A program made the translations under genes and the position numbers. DNA of 13,735 nt, from NCBI GenBank assembly GCA_011390085.1, contig JAABTB010000024.1:1-13735 (forward strand). Reading direction: 5' to 3'. The notes under the pieces are model-generated. The model worked only from the letters and a program-made list of their open reading frames with translations. It had not been told where the DNA came from and searched no databases. Source of the DNA: Desulfobacula sp. Lineage in GTDB: Bacteria > Desulfobacterota > Desulfobacteria > Desulfobacterales > Desulfobacteraceae. Positions 1 to 6,827 of the stretch are shown here, one piece after another (positions within the stretch are counted from its first letter, which is position 1; each line of letters opens with the position of its first letter).

Positions 1-417
1 GCGGCCAACCGGGGTGAAAAATTCACCACCATCTTTATCAACAACGCCATCTACGGCATGACCGGAGGTCAGATGGCCCCCACCACCATGCCGGGTCAGC
101 GGGCCACCACGGCGCCCACGGGCCGGAATACGGCAGAGACCGGTATGCCCATCCGCATGGCCAATCTGTTAAAGGAACTGGTCACACCGGGCTATATCAC
201 CCGGCAGGCGGTGCTGAATCCCAAACAGATCAATAAGGCCAAAAAGGCCATTAAAAAAGCCTTTGAATACCAGGTGGCGGGAAAATGCTTCAGCTTTGTG
301 GAGGTCATCTCCACCTGCCCCACCAACTGGGGCCTCACTCCGCTGGATGCCTTGAAATGGGCTGAAGATACCCTTCTGCCCTATTATGAACTGGGAGATT
401 ACAAAATTCCTGAATAG
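1..417 (+). CDS. 2-oxoacid:ferredoxin oxidoreductase, beta subunit (3' part)
   Basis: The open frame enters from the left edge in frame 1 and ends at TAG 415-417, giving the last 138 residues of the thiamine-diphosphate-binding beta subunit of a 2-oxoglutarate or 2-oxoisovalerate type oxidoreductase. These cytoplasmic enzymes oxidatively decarboxylate a 2-oxoacid to acyl-CoA and reduce ferredoxin. Visible hallmarks are NNAIYGMTGGQMAPTT at about 40-105, part of the cofactor-binding region in this family, and the C-terminal FSFVEVISTCPTNWG at about 292-330. Which 2-oxoacid is used cannot be read from this fragment: the same C-terminus occurs in enzymes annotated KorB and VorB. The internal ATG at 58 is not the start, because clear family sequence precedes it. 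The gamma subunit follows after 14 bases, so the two are co-transcribed. The alpha subunit and a small ferredoxin subunit would be expected just upstream, outside the window. Confidence 0.9.
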   Translation, partial: AANRGEKFTTIFINNAIYGMTGGQMAPTTMPGQRATTAPTGRNTAETGMPIRMANLLKELVTPGYITRQAVLNPKQINKAKKAIKKAFEYQVAGKCFSFVEVISTCPTNWGLTPLDALKWAEDTLLPYYELGDYKIPE

Positions 418-431
418 GATTGGAGATACCA

Positions 432-971
432 ATGCAGACAGAAATAAAATTTGCAGGATTCGGCGGCCAGGGAATTTTGCTCAGCGCAAAGCTACTCGCC
501 TATGCTGCCATGAAACAGGGCTTTTTTGTGGCCTGGGTCCCTTCCTACGGACCTGAAATGAGGGGCGGGACCGCCTATTGCACGGTTGTCATCGGCGACA
601 AGCGCATCGGCTCCCCCATTATCAAAAACCCGTCCCACCTGGTGGCCATGAACCGCCCGTCCCTGGAAAAATTTGCCAATGACGTGAAACCGGGCGGGGT
701 GATCCTGATCAACAGCTCCCTCATCCCCACACGGAGCAACAGAACGGATATTGTTGAGCTTATTGTTCCGGCCAATGACAGCGCCATCAAGGTCGGCAGC
801 GTCAAATGCGCCAATATCATCGCCCTCTCCGCCTTTGCCGCCAAGGCCAAAATAGTGGATATGGACATCCTGAGACACTGTGTCATGGATGAATTTTCAG
901 CCAAACCCAAAATCATTCCGCTGAACATGAAGGCCTTTGACGAGGGTGTGGATATTGCCGACAAGAATTAG
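432..971 (+). CDS. 2-oxoacid:ferredoxin oxidoreductase, gamma subunit
   Basis: A 179-residue protein, typical size for the separate gamma subunit of archaeal and bacterial 2-oxoacid:acceptor oxidoreductases. This domain contacts coenzyme A and helps assemble the complex with the thiamine-binding alpha and beta subunits. The glycine-rich FAGFGGQGILLSAK (residues 7-20), PSYGPEMRGGTAYC (37-50), IGSPIIKNPSHL (59-70) and KPGGVILINSSLI (86-98) are the conserved blocks of the family, in the expected order. I chose ATG 432 because GGAG at 422-425 lies six bases upstream and residue 1 then falls where family members begin; an in-frame TTG at 420 would add four residues and would sit on top of that ribosome site. 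It follows the beta subunit by 14 bases and precedes an ACT-domain gene by 33. Substrate class (2-oxoglutarate or branched-chain 2-oxoacid) is not decided by this sequence. Confidence 0.92.
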   Translation: MQTEIKFAGFGGQGILLSAKLLAYAAMKQGFFVAWVPSYGPEMRGGTAYCTVVIGDKRIGSPIIKNPSHLVAMNRPSLEKFANDVKPGGVILINSSLIPTRSNRTDIVELIVPANDSAIKVGSVKCANIIALSAFAAKAKIVDMDILRHCVMDEFSAKPKIIPLNMKAFDEGVDIADKN

Positions 972-993
972 CCGGGGCCGGTGAGGCCGAAAG

Positions 994-998
994 GGAGG
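994..998 (+). promoter_or_regulatory. Ribosome binding site that fixes the ACT protein start
   Basis: GGAGG at 994-998 lies six bases before ATG 1005. An in-frame GTG at 981 would extend the protein by eight residues (MRPKGRDR) that do not belong to the ACT fold and would place this site inside the coding region. ATG 1005 is therefore the better start. Confidence 0.75.
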
Positions 999-1004
999 GA
1001 CCGT

Positions 1005-1493
1005 ATGATCAGAATTGAAATTTCTCTTTTCCTGAAAAACGTTCCGGGAGAACTGGGCAGATTAACCGAACTCATGGGGAGTAACGGCATTAATATTGAT
1101 GCCATTACCATCCAGGATGCCTCGGCCTATGTCCGGAATCTTTTTGAAGCAAGGGGAAAATCCCTGAAACGTCTGGCTTCTTCAGCCAGTTACAGTTCCA
1201 TGCGACGGGACTCTGCCGACTTCGCCCTCATCCGCCTTGTGGTGGACAAGGCCCAAACGGCCATGGATCTCTTAAAGGCCAATGACTATCTCTTTGATTC
1301 CAATGAAGTGGTCACCATTGATGTGACCAATAAACCAGGGGAATTTGCCAAAATCACAAAAAAATTCGGAGAGGAACAGATCAATATCAATTATGTATAC
1401 GGATCTGTTTCCGACTCCGACGGCAGATGCCTTTTCGTCTTCTGCCCCGAAGATGTGGCATCGGCAGCCGCCATTTTCAAGGACGGCTATTGA
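1005..1493 (+). CDS. Tandem ACT-domain protein with an internal insert
   Basis: A 162-residue soluble protein made of two ACT domains, the small ligand-binding fold that usually senses amino acids. ACT1 starts at residue 3 with IEISLFLKNVPGELGRLTEL and continues through GINIDAITIQDAS (28-40). Its last strand, ADFALIRLVVD, appears only at residues 71-81. In related tandem-ACT proteins this strand follows almost directly (a pattern like ADTSDFGILRLIV), so residues 41-70 look like an insert of about 30, rich in Arg, Lys and Ser. ACT2 spans roughly 101-160, with VVTIDVTNKPGEFAKI and ININYVYGSV. There is no catalytic or DNA-binding domain. It sits 33 bases after the oxidoreductase gamma gene and 24 before the kinase gene. 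The family is often annotated only as amino-acid-binding; a role as effector sensor or allosteric partner of the neighbouring oxidoreductase is inference. Confidence 0.85.
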   Translation: MIRIEISLFLKNVPGELGRLTELMGSNGINIDAITIQDASAYVRNLFEARGKSLKRLASSASYSSMRRDSADFALIRLVVDKAQTAMDLLKANDYLFDSNEVVTIDVTNKPGEFAKITKKFGEEQININYVYGSVSDSDGRCLFVFCPEDVASAAAIFKDGY

Positions 1494-1517
1494 TCATTGA
1501 GGTGAAATAAGCCTGCC

Positions 1518-3797
1518 ATGGTCACGGATTTGCGTTCCCTGATTCTTTGCCTTGTCGTTGTCGCTGTTACGCTGACCCTGTGCATGGTCTATTTTCTGAA
1601 CGAACGCAAAACCTATCCCGGGTTTTTGAACTGGACCCTGAGTTTTTTCCTGTTCAGTGCGGGCATTGTTTTTATCGGACTCAGGGAATTTCTTTCGGAT
1701 TTTATCTCCATCGTTCTGGGCAATGTGCTCATTTCCGGTGCAGGCATTGTTTTTTTTTCCGGGTTTGCCGCCTTTGTCCAAAGAAAAATCAATCTCTATG
1801 TCCATTTGTCCGCCCTCATCATCTATACCTTCTGTGTCTCCTTTTTTACCTATATCATTCCCAGTCTCCTGATCCGGATCATCCTTATTTCGCTTTTGAT
1901 CATCCTTTATTTCCTGCAGGTCCTCAGGATCCTGTCCAAAGATATCAGACCCCTTCTCGGGAAGGCCAGTCCCTTGCTGGCCGGAACCCTCATAGCCCTT
2001 GTCCTGTTTTTAGGGTTAAGAGCCGCGTACAACCTTGTCATCCGGTTCACGGATACCGAATATCCCCGGGTTCTCATCCTTGAACCCTTTACGGCCCTGG
2101 CTTTCATGATTTTATTGATCACCCTGGTGATCGGCCTGATCCAGCTCAATTACCACAGGCTTGAAAAGGATTTTTTTGACACCTACAGGGAGATTGAAAA
2201 AGCCAAAGAGACTGCGGAAAAGGCCACCCGGACAAAATCGGAATTTCTGGCCAATATGTCCCATGAGATCAGAACACCCATGAACGGGGTCATCGGCATG
2301 CTGGATCTGCTGGCCGAGACGCCGCTTCTGCCCGAACAAAAAGATTATGCCCTTTCGGCCCAGCAGAGCGCGGATTCTCTTTTGATTCTGGTCAATGATA
2401 TCCTTGATTTCTCGAAAATCGAAGCCGGTATGCTGGAAATTGAAAAAATTGAGTTCAATCTCGGCGTCACCATGGATTCCATCAGTGATATCATGGGCAT
2501 CAAGGCCAATGAGAAAAGAATTGAATTTGCCTGCCTGATTCATGATGATGTGCCCTTGAACCTGGTCGGTGATCCGGGACGACTCCGCCAGATCCTGATC
2601 AACCTTGCCGGGAATGCCGTCAAATTTGTTGAAAAGGGGTCGGTCTTTATCCGGGTGTCCCGGCGCCTGGAATCCGATACCAAGGTTGAACTCCTGTTCG
2701 AAGTCAAGGATACGGGCATCGGTATCCAGGAAGATAAACTGGGGCTTCTTTTTACTTCCTTTTCCCAGGTGGATGCATCCACCACCCGCCAATACGGTGG
2801 AACCGGCCTGGGCCTGGCCATCTCAAAACAACTGGTGGAACTCATGGATGGAGACATCGGGGTCCGGAGCAAGCTGGGTGAAGGATCAACTTTCTTTTTT
2901 TCAGCCCTGTTCGATAAAGGGAAAAAACCGCTTGAAGTCTTTCTCCCGGCTGAGGATATTAAAGATACCCGGGTGATGGTGGTGGATGACACCCGGATGA
3001 ACCATGAGGTGTTTACAGCTTATTTAAAGTCCATGGGTTGCCCTTCCGGTAGCGCCTATGATGGCCGGGAGGCCCTGAAAATGCTGAGACAGGCAGCCGG
3101 CAGCCGGCCCTATCAAATTGCACTGATTGATATGCAAATGCCCGGGATGAGCGGGGAGGAGCTGGGGCGGGCCATTCTTCAGGATGAGGCTATCCAGGAC
3201 ACGATTCTCATCATGCTGTCTTCCATCGGCCGACGGGGGGATTCCGAACGATTGAAACATATCGGTTTCCAGGGGTTTCTGACCAAACCCATCAAAAAAG
3301 GACAGCTTTTTGACTGCTTAAGAACAGTGATCAGCCTGTCTGAAACAGGGGTGCCGGGGTCGGAAAAACCATTTGTCACCAGTTTCAGCATCCGGGACGC
3401 AAAGGAAACCCGGGTGGTGAAAACGGAAAAACAGAGGGTCCTGCTGGTGGAAGACAATATTGTGAACCGGAAAGTGGCCATTAAAATGCTGGAGAAACTG
3501 GGACATGATATCCTGGAGGTCAATAACGGCCTGGAAGCCGTGGAAATATTTGAAAAACACCATGATATCATTGACGTCATTCTCATGGACATCCAGATGC
3601 CGGTCATGGGCGGGGAAGAAGCCACAAAAAAGATCCGGGCCCTGGAACAAAAACTCTCCATCCACACCCCCATCATCGCCTTGACCGCCAACGCCATGAT
3701 GGGTGACAGGGAACGGTTCATCGAAGCCGGGATGGATGATTATATTTCAAAACCGGTCAAGAAAAACGATCTGATCAGGGTTTTCTCTTGTCTTTGA
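1518..3797 (+). CDS. Membrane hybrid sensor histidine kinase with two receiver domains
   Basis: A 759-residue inner-membrane sensor. Residues 1-210 are very hydrophobic and contain about seven probable membrane segments (near 7-27, 39-55, 62-86, 97-117, 119-138, 152-172, 188-210) with no large periplasmic domain. A short coiled linker (215-240) leads to the dimerisation/phosphoacceptor domain with [11 protein letters not shown], His249. The ATPase domain has the N box around Asn362/Asn366, DTGIGI (398-403), the F box FTSFSQ (412-417) and GGTGLGLAI (427-435). Receiver 1 spans about 485-605 (Asp490/491, phospho-acceptor Asp538, Ser568 at the switch Thr position, Lys590). Receiver 2 spans about 640-759 (Glu645/Asp646, Asp691, Thr723, Lys745). 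No HPt domain follows, so output needs a separate HPt protein or regulator; none is in the window. GAGGTGA at 1499-1505 is a rather distant ribosome site for ATG 1518. The last 23 bases overlap the convergent acyl-CoA dehydrogenase gene. The signal sensed is unknown. Confidence 0.93.
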   Translation: MVTDLRSLILCLVVVAVTLTLCMVYFLNERKTYPGFLNWTLSFFLFSAGIVFIGLREFLSDFISIVLGNVLISGAGIVFFSGFAAFVQRKINLYVHLSALIIYTFCVSFFTYIIPSLLIRIILISLLIILYFLQVLRILSKDIRPLLGKASPLLAGTLIALVLFLGLRAAYNLVIRFTDTEYPRVLILEPFTALAFMILLITLVIGLIQLNYHRLEKDFFDTYREIEKAKETAEKATRTKSEFLANMSHEIRTPMNGVIGMLDLLAETPLLPEQKDYALSAQQSADSLLILVNDILDFSKIEAGMLEIEKIEFNLGVTMDSISDIMGIKANEKRIEFACLIHDDVPLNLVGDPGRLRQILINLAGNAVKFVEKGSVFIRVSRRLESDTKVELLFEVKDTGIGIQEDKLGLLFTSFSQVDASTTRQYGGTGLGLAISKQLVELMDGDIGVRSKLGEGSTFFFSALFDKGKKPLEVFLPAEDIKDTRVMVVDDTRMNHEVFTAYLKSMGCPSGSAYDGREALKMLRQAAGSRPYQIALIDMQMPGMSGEELGRAILQDEAIQDTILIMLSSIGRRGDSERLKHIGFQGFLTKPIKKGQLFDCLRTVISLSETGVPGSEKPFVTSFSIRDAKETRVVKTEKQRVLLVEDNIVNRKVAIKMLEKLGHDILEVNNGLEAVEIFEKHHDIIDVILMDIQMPVMGGEEATKKIRALEQKLSIHTPIIALTANAMMGDRERFIEAGMDDYISKPVKKNDLIRVFSCL

Positions 3798-4929
3798 GAA
3801 CCTGGTTGGAGATGACGATTCTCTGGATCTCGCTGGTCCCTTCATAAATGGTGAATACCCGGGCGTCCCGGTAAAACCGCTCCACATCATAGTCTTTTGT
3901 AAACCCGTATCCGCCGTGGATCTGGATGGCCCTGGCCGTGATCTCGTTCACCATTTCCGAAGCAAAGAGCTTGGCAATGGAGGCTTCCTTGGTATAAACC
4001 TCGCTCCTGTCCTTCATGGAGGCTGCGGACAGGATCAATTGCCGGGCCGCCTCGATCTGGGTGGCCATATCTGCAATCTGGAACCGGATGGCCTGGTGTT
4101 TGACGATGGGCACCCCAAACTGTTTCCTGCCCTTGGCATACCGGACGGCAGCATCAAAGGCGGCCATGGCCACCCCGTAGGATTGGGCCGCAATACCGAT
4201 CCGGCCGCTGTCCAGCCCGGACATGGCTATTTTAAACCCATCCCCTTCCTTGCCCAGCATCTGATCCTCCGGCACCCGGCAGTTTTCCAGGATCAGATCC
4301 GTGGTATCCGAGGCCCGAAGGCCCATTTTATCTTCCATGTGACCCACGGTGAGGCCGGGAGTGCCCTTGGGAATGATAAAGCAACTGATACCCCGGTGGC
4401 CTTTGCTCTCATCGGTTTTGGCCGTGATCAGCACCACCTTGGAATATTTGCCCGAGGTAATGAACCGTTTGGTTCCGTTCAGGACCCAGCCGTCCTTATC
4501 CCTGACCGCCGTTGTCTGCTGGCTCACCGGGTCGGACCCGGCTTCGGGTTCGGTAAGGCCGAAGGCGCCGATCATCTCACCGGATGCAAGGGGGACCAGA
4601 AATTTTTGTTTCTGCTCTTCGGTTCCGAATTTCAGAAGGCTTTCGCAGACAATGGAGTTCTGGACCGACATGACCACGGAGGTGGAGGCGCAGGAATAAG
4701 CGATTTCAGACAGGGCCAGGACATAGGACACCGTGTCCGCGGCCTCACCGCCATATTTTTCCGGGATCATCATCCCCATGAGCCCGAGTTCCCCCATCTG
4801 CCGGAAATTCTCAGCCGGAAATTCCTTGGTTTTATCCCTTTCTGCCGCAGTTGCCCCTACCACTTTCCGGGAAAATTCCCTGACCATATTCTGGATCATC
4901 AATTGTTCATCGGTAAGCTTGAATAACAT
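3775..4929 (-). CDS. Acyl-CoA dehydrogenase, short-chain (butyryl-CoA) type
   Basis: A full-length 384-residue FAD flavoprotein of the acyl-CoA dehydrogenase family, which introduces the alpha-beta double bond into acyl-CoA and passes electrons to electron-transfer flavoprotein. Seen in order: the helical N-terminal domain (1-115), the flavin-contacting [13 protein letters not shown] (121-133), the beta domain (to about 230), GRKQFG (267-272), IHGGYGF (337-343), and [10 protein letters not shown] (361-370) with the catalytic base Glu363. That Glu position is the one used by short- and medium-chain and isobutyryl-type enzymes, and differs from the isovaleryl-CoA dehydrogenase arrangement. Substrate could be butyryl-, isobutyryl- or 2-methylbutyryl-CoA; this cannot be settled here. 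The start ATG has a GGAAGG-type site just upstream. The gene begins 23 bases after the XRE-cupin regulator on the same strand, and its stop lies 23 bases inside the end of the convergent kinase gene. Confidence 0.93.
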   Translation of the reverse strand: MLFKLTDEQLMIQNMVREFSRKVVGATAAERDKTKEFPAENFRQMGELGLMGMMIPEKYGGEAADTVSYVLALSEIAYSCASTSVVMSVQNSIVCESLLKFGTEEQKQKFLVPLASGEMIGAFGLTEPEAGSDPVSQQTTAVRDKDGWVLNGTKRFITSGKYSKVVLITAKTDESKGHRGISCFIIPKGTPGLTVGHMEDKMGLRASDTTDLILENCRVPEDQMLGKEGDGFKIAMSGLDSGRIGIAAQSYGVAMAAFDAAVRYAKGRKQFGVPIVKHQAIRFQIADMATQIEAARQLILSAASMKDRSEVYTKEASIAKLFASEMVNEITARAIQIHGGYGFTKDYDVERFYRDARVFTIYEGTSEIQRIVISNQVLKDKRKP

Positions 4930-4931
4930 GA

Positions 4932-4961
4932 CCTTCCCCCCTTTTTTGCCCCCTAAGGGGC
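4932..4961 (-). promoter_or_regulatory. Hairpin and G tracts between the regulator stop and the acd ribosome site
   Basis: Read on the minus strand, GCCCC (4961-4957) can pair with GGGGC (4952-4948), with the regulator's TAG stop (4955-4953) partly in the four-base loop TTAG. Six A then six G (4941-4936) and AAGG follow, directly before the acyl-CoA dehydrogenase ATG. The C tract could pair instead with the second G tract next to the ribosome site. The pairing is seen on paper; a function in translational coupling is inference. It is not a terminator, since no T tract follows on the minus strand. Confidence 0.35.
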
Positions 4962-5498
4962 ATACACCACGACGATAAGCTCTGCATCGGTTTTTCCCGT
5001 GTTTCTCAAATCATGCTTGATCGTTGAATTAAAATGGAGGCTGTCCCCTTTTTTCAAAGTATTGACATGGTCCCCCACCTGGTATTCCACGGCGCCTTTC
5101 AGCACATAGACAAATTCCTCGCCTTCGTGCTGAAACCCTACGCCGTCATGGCTTTTCCGGGCTTCCACCACGATCCTGAAGGCTTTCAGGTGTTTGTTCT
5201 CGGCATTGGGGGTCAGGGAGGTATAGGCATAGTGATCGGTCCGCTTGGTATAGGCTTTGGATCTTTCTTCCAGAGCACCATCCTGCTCCTTCAAAAGAAA
5301 GCCGGAATCAATATGAAGAGCTCTTGAAATCTGAAGCAGATTTCCCACGGAGGGCCGTTTTTCCCCTGCCTCGATATTTGTGAGCGTTTCCTTTGACAGC
5401 CCGGTTTCATTGGCCAGGGTATCCAGGCTCATCTTCTTATCGAGCCGGGCCTTTTTAATCCTTTTGCCGATAGGCGTGATGCCTTTTTTTACAGCCAT
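4953..5498 (-). CDS. XRE-family transcriptional regulator with C-terminal cupin domain
   Basis: A 181-residue DNA-binding protein. Residues 11-66 form a lambda-repressor-like helix-turn-helix (IGKRIKKARLDKKMSLDTLA, then ETGLSKETLTNIEAGEKRPS, a classic XRE pattern). Residues about 105-179 form a small-molecule-binding cupin barrel: FQHEGEEFVYVLKG (122-135), LKKGDSLHFNSTIKHDLRN (148-166). In cupins the first motif usually has two His separated by one residue; here the first is Phe122, while His124, Glu128 and His162 remain, so metal binding may be weakened or lost. Such regulators usually sense a small metabolite and control adjacent genes. GGAGAG lies just upstream of the ATG. It sits 23 bases before the acyl-CoA dehydrogenase gene and 100 bases after the aminotransferase gene, and paired AGCGCT palindromes lie in its leader, so autoregulation and control of the dehydrogenase are reasonable inferences. 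Ligand unknown. Confidence 0.92.
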   Translation of the reverse strand: MAVKKGITPIGKRIKKARLDKKMSLDTLANETGLSKETLTNIEAGEKRPSVGNLLQISRALHIDSGFLLKEQDGALEERSKAYTKRTDHYAYTSLTPNAENKHLKAFRIVVEARKSHDGVGFQHEGEEFVYVLKGAVEYQVGDHVNTLKKGDSLHFNSTIKHDLRNTGKTDAELIVVVYAP

Positions 5499-5521
5499 AC
5501 TCTCTCCAAATGGTGGGTTTA

Positions 5522-5550
5522 AGCGCTCTGCAAATGATTGAGCGCTCGTT
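5522..5550. promoter_or_regulatory. Candidate operator: paired AGCGCT palindromes upstream of the XRE-cupin gene
   Basis: AGCGCTC at 5522-5528 and GAGCGCT at 5540-5546 form an inverted repeat with an 11-base spacer. Each half contains the perfect palindrome AGCGCT, so the two palindromes are also a direct repeat with a 19-base period, near two helical turns. The second is extended to the eight-base palindrome GAGCGCTC (5540-5547). They lie about 24-50 bases before the regulator's ATG, where a repressor would overlap a promoter or leader. I see no convincing sigma70 promoter in this 100-base gap, so transcription may also come from the aminotransferase promoter. Confidence 0.5.
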
Positions 5551-5598
5551 CATAAACAGGGAAATAGAAAACCGGTCTGTCTCTTTTATGTAAAAAGA

Positions 5599-6666
5599 TC
5601 AGCCGATGACCTGAATCCAGTTCTCCGTATCTTCGGCCTTGCCGTATTGAATGGCCGTCAATGCATCATAAAATTTCATGGCGGTTTTGCCCGGCGTGCC
5701 GTCGCCGATGGAAATCTTCTTTTCCCCGTACCGGATTTCGCCCACCGGAGAAATGACGGCTGCAGTTCCGGAACCAAAGACTTCCAGGAGCCGTCCCGAT
5801 GCATGGGCTTCGAAAACTTCGTCAATGCTGATTTTTCTCTCATTCATGGCCATGCCCCATTTTTTGGCCAGGGTGATGACCGAATACCGGGTAATGCCGG
5901 GCAAAATGCTCCCGCTCAGGTTGGGGGTGACCAGTTCATCTTTCATGAGAAAGAAAATATTCATGGCCCCGACTTCTTCGATATATTTCCGCTCAATGGC
6001 ATCCAGCCAGAGAACCTGGGCATAGCCTTCCTTTTTGGCTTTTTCCGAGGCAATGAGGCTGGCCGCATAATTGCCCGCGGTCTTGAATTCCCCTACCCCG
6101 CCCCGAACGGCCCTGACATAATGTTTTTCAACCCATATCTTTACCGGGTTCAGGCCTTCGGCATAATAGGCCCCCACGGAAGACAGGATAATGAAAAATT
6201 TATAGGTATTGGAAGCCCGAACCCCCAGGAAGGGATCCGTGGCAATGATGGTGGGCCGGATATAAAGGGAGGTGCCCAGGGTCTCGGGTATCCATTTTTC
6301 TTCCAGCAGGATCAATTGTTTCAAGGCCTTCATGACAAAGTCGACATCGATTTCGGGGATGCACAGCCCCTTGGCGGACCGGTTCATTCTTTCAAAATTA
6401 TCCCTGGGACGGAACAGGCAGATTTTTTTGTCCGGGGTCTTATAGGCCTTGAGCCCCTCAAAAATAGCCTGGCCGTAATGCAGGACCATGGCTGAAGGTG
6501 CAATACTGAAATCAGCATAGGGGACAATCCGTGCATCATGCCAGCCGGCATCCTTTGAATAATCCATGACAAACATATGATCCGTAAACACCTGGCCGAA
6601 TCCCAAGGCTGAATCTTCCGGCCTGGTTCTGTTCGTTGCGGCCCGGGTGAGTTTTATTTCCATCAT
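5599..6666 (-). CDS. ilvE: Branched-chain amino acid aminotransferase (fold type IV)
   Basis: A full-length 355-residue pyridoxal-phosphate aminotransferase that interconverts valine, leucine or isoleucine and the matching 2-oxoacid using 2-oxoglutarate/glutamate. The length and the N-terminal part match the longer class of branched-chain aminotransferases (mitochondrial and many bacterial) rather than the short E. coli-like class of about 309. Seen: VLHYGQAIFEGLKAY (61-75), FRPRDNFERMNRSA (85-98), SLYIRPT (133-139), GGVGEFKTAGNYAASL (189-204) with Lys195 as the Schiff-base lysine, EEVGAMN (230-236) with the Glu that contacts the cofactor ring nitrogen, and GSGTAA (298-303). Two consecutive ATGs begin the frame; GGAGG at 6674-6670 is three bases from the first and six from the second (6663), so translation may start at the second. 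It has its own promoter and lies upstream of the XRE-cupin and acyl-CoA dehydrogenase genes. It can serve biosynthesis or degradation. Confidence 0.95.
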   Translation of the reverse strand: MMEIKLTRAATNRTRPEDSALGFGQVFTDHMFVMDYSKDAGWHDARIVPYADFSIAPSAMVLHYGQAIFEGLKAYKTPDKKICLFRPRDNFERMNRSAKGLCIPEIDVDFVMKALKQLILLEEKWIPETLGTSLYIRPTIIATDPFLGVRASNTYKFFIILSSVGAYYAEGLNPVKIWVEKHYVRAVRGGVGEFKTAGNYAASLIASEKAKKEGYAQVLWLDAIERKYIEEVGAMNIFFLMKDELVTPNLSGSILPGITRYSVITLAKKWGMAMNERKISIDEVFEAHASGRLLEVFGSGTAAVISPVGEIRYGEKKISIGDGTPGKTAMKFYDALTAIQYGKAEDTENWIQVIG

Positions 6667-6709
6667 TCTCCTCCATATCTGTTGATGTATTTCATTTTTT
6701 GCAAAGTTT

Positions 6710-6739
6710 AATATGGTCGCTTCATCTCTTTTCTGTCAA
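6710..6739 (-). promoter_or_regulatory. Sigma70-like promoter for the aminotransferase gene
   Basis: On the minus strand, a perfect TTGACA -35 box (6739-6734) is followed after 18 bases by CATATT (6715-6710, four of six matches to TATAAT). It lies about 45 bases upstream of the aminotransferase start. A TATTAA two bases further on is an alternative -10 with a long spacer. Confidence 0.55.
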
Positions 6740-6751
6740 GATAATTTTATC
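6740..6751. promoter_or_regulatory. Small inverted repeat between divergent -35 boxes
   Basis: GATAA-TT-TTATC is an inverted repeat that starts immediately next to the leftward -35 box (6734-6739) and ends seven bases from the rightward -35 box (6759-6764). A protein bound there could influence both promoters. It is short and AT-rich, so chance occurrence is quite possible. Confidence 0.25.
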
Positions 6752-6758
6752 CTTTTTA

Positions 6759-6788
6759 TTGACGAAGCGTTTTTTTTCCGGTTAGTAT
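6759..6788 (+). promoter_or_regulatory. Sigma70-like promoter for the membrane protein/radical SAM/DUF89/desulfidase operon
   Basis: TTGACG (6759-6764, five of six) and TAGTAT (6783-6788, four of six) are separated by 18 bases that include a run of eight T. The predicted transcript would begin about 30 bases before the ATG at 6828. No other promoter is evident before 10610, where the four-gene run ends. Confidence 0.55.
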
Positions 6789-6827
6789 CCTAAAATGTTT
6801 AATCCCTGAACCCAAAGGAAAAAAAGA

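Noticed and set aside
2112..2792. A 226-codon minus-strand frame inside the histidine kinase gene
   Set aside because: It lies opposite the kinase catalytic core, which is fully conserved on the plus strand; no start signal or domain.
3916..4926. A 336-codon open frame on the plus strand opposite the acyl-CoA dehydrogenase gene
   Set aside because: It mirrors a clear full-length enzyme on the other strand, has a His/Gly/Asp-rich low-complexity translation typical of antisense frames, and has no ribosome site or recognisable domain.
5522..5546. The AGCGCTC/GAGCGCT inverted repeat as a terminator for the aminotransferase gene
   Set aside because: No T tract follows in the minus-strand direction and it sits directly in front of the next gene's start; an operator reading fits better.
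5580..5601. CTTTT-TACAT-AAAAG just after the aminotransferase stop as a terminator
   Set aside because: The stem is only A-T rich apart from one pair and no T tract follows it on the minus strand, so it would be a poor terminator.
5647..6495. A 282-codon plus-strand frame opposite the aminotransferase gene
   Set aside because: Antisense shadow of a well-supported gene; translation rich in Phe, Gly and His with no known motif.
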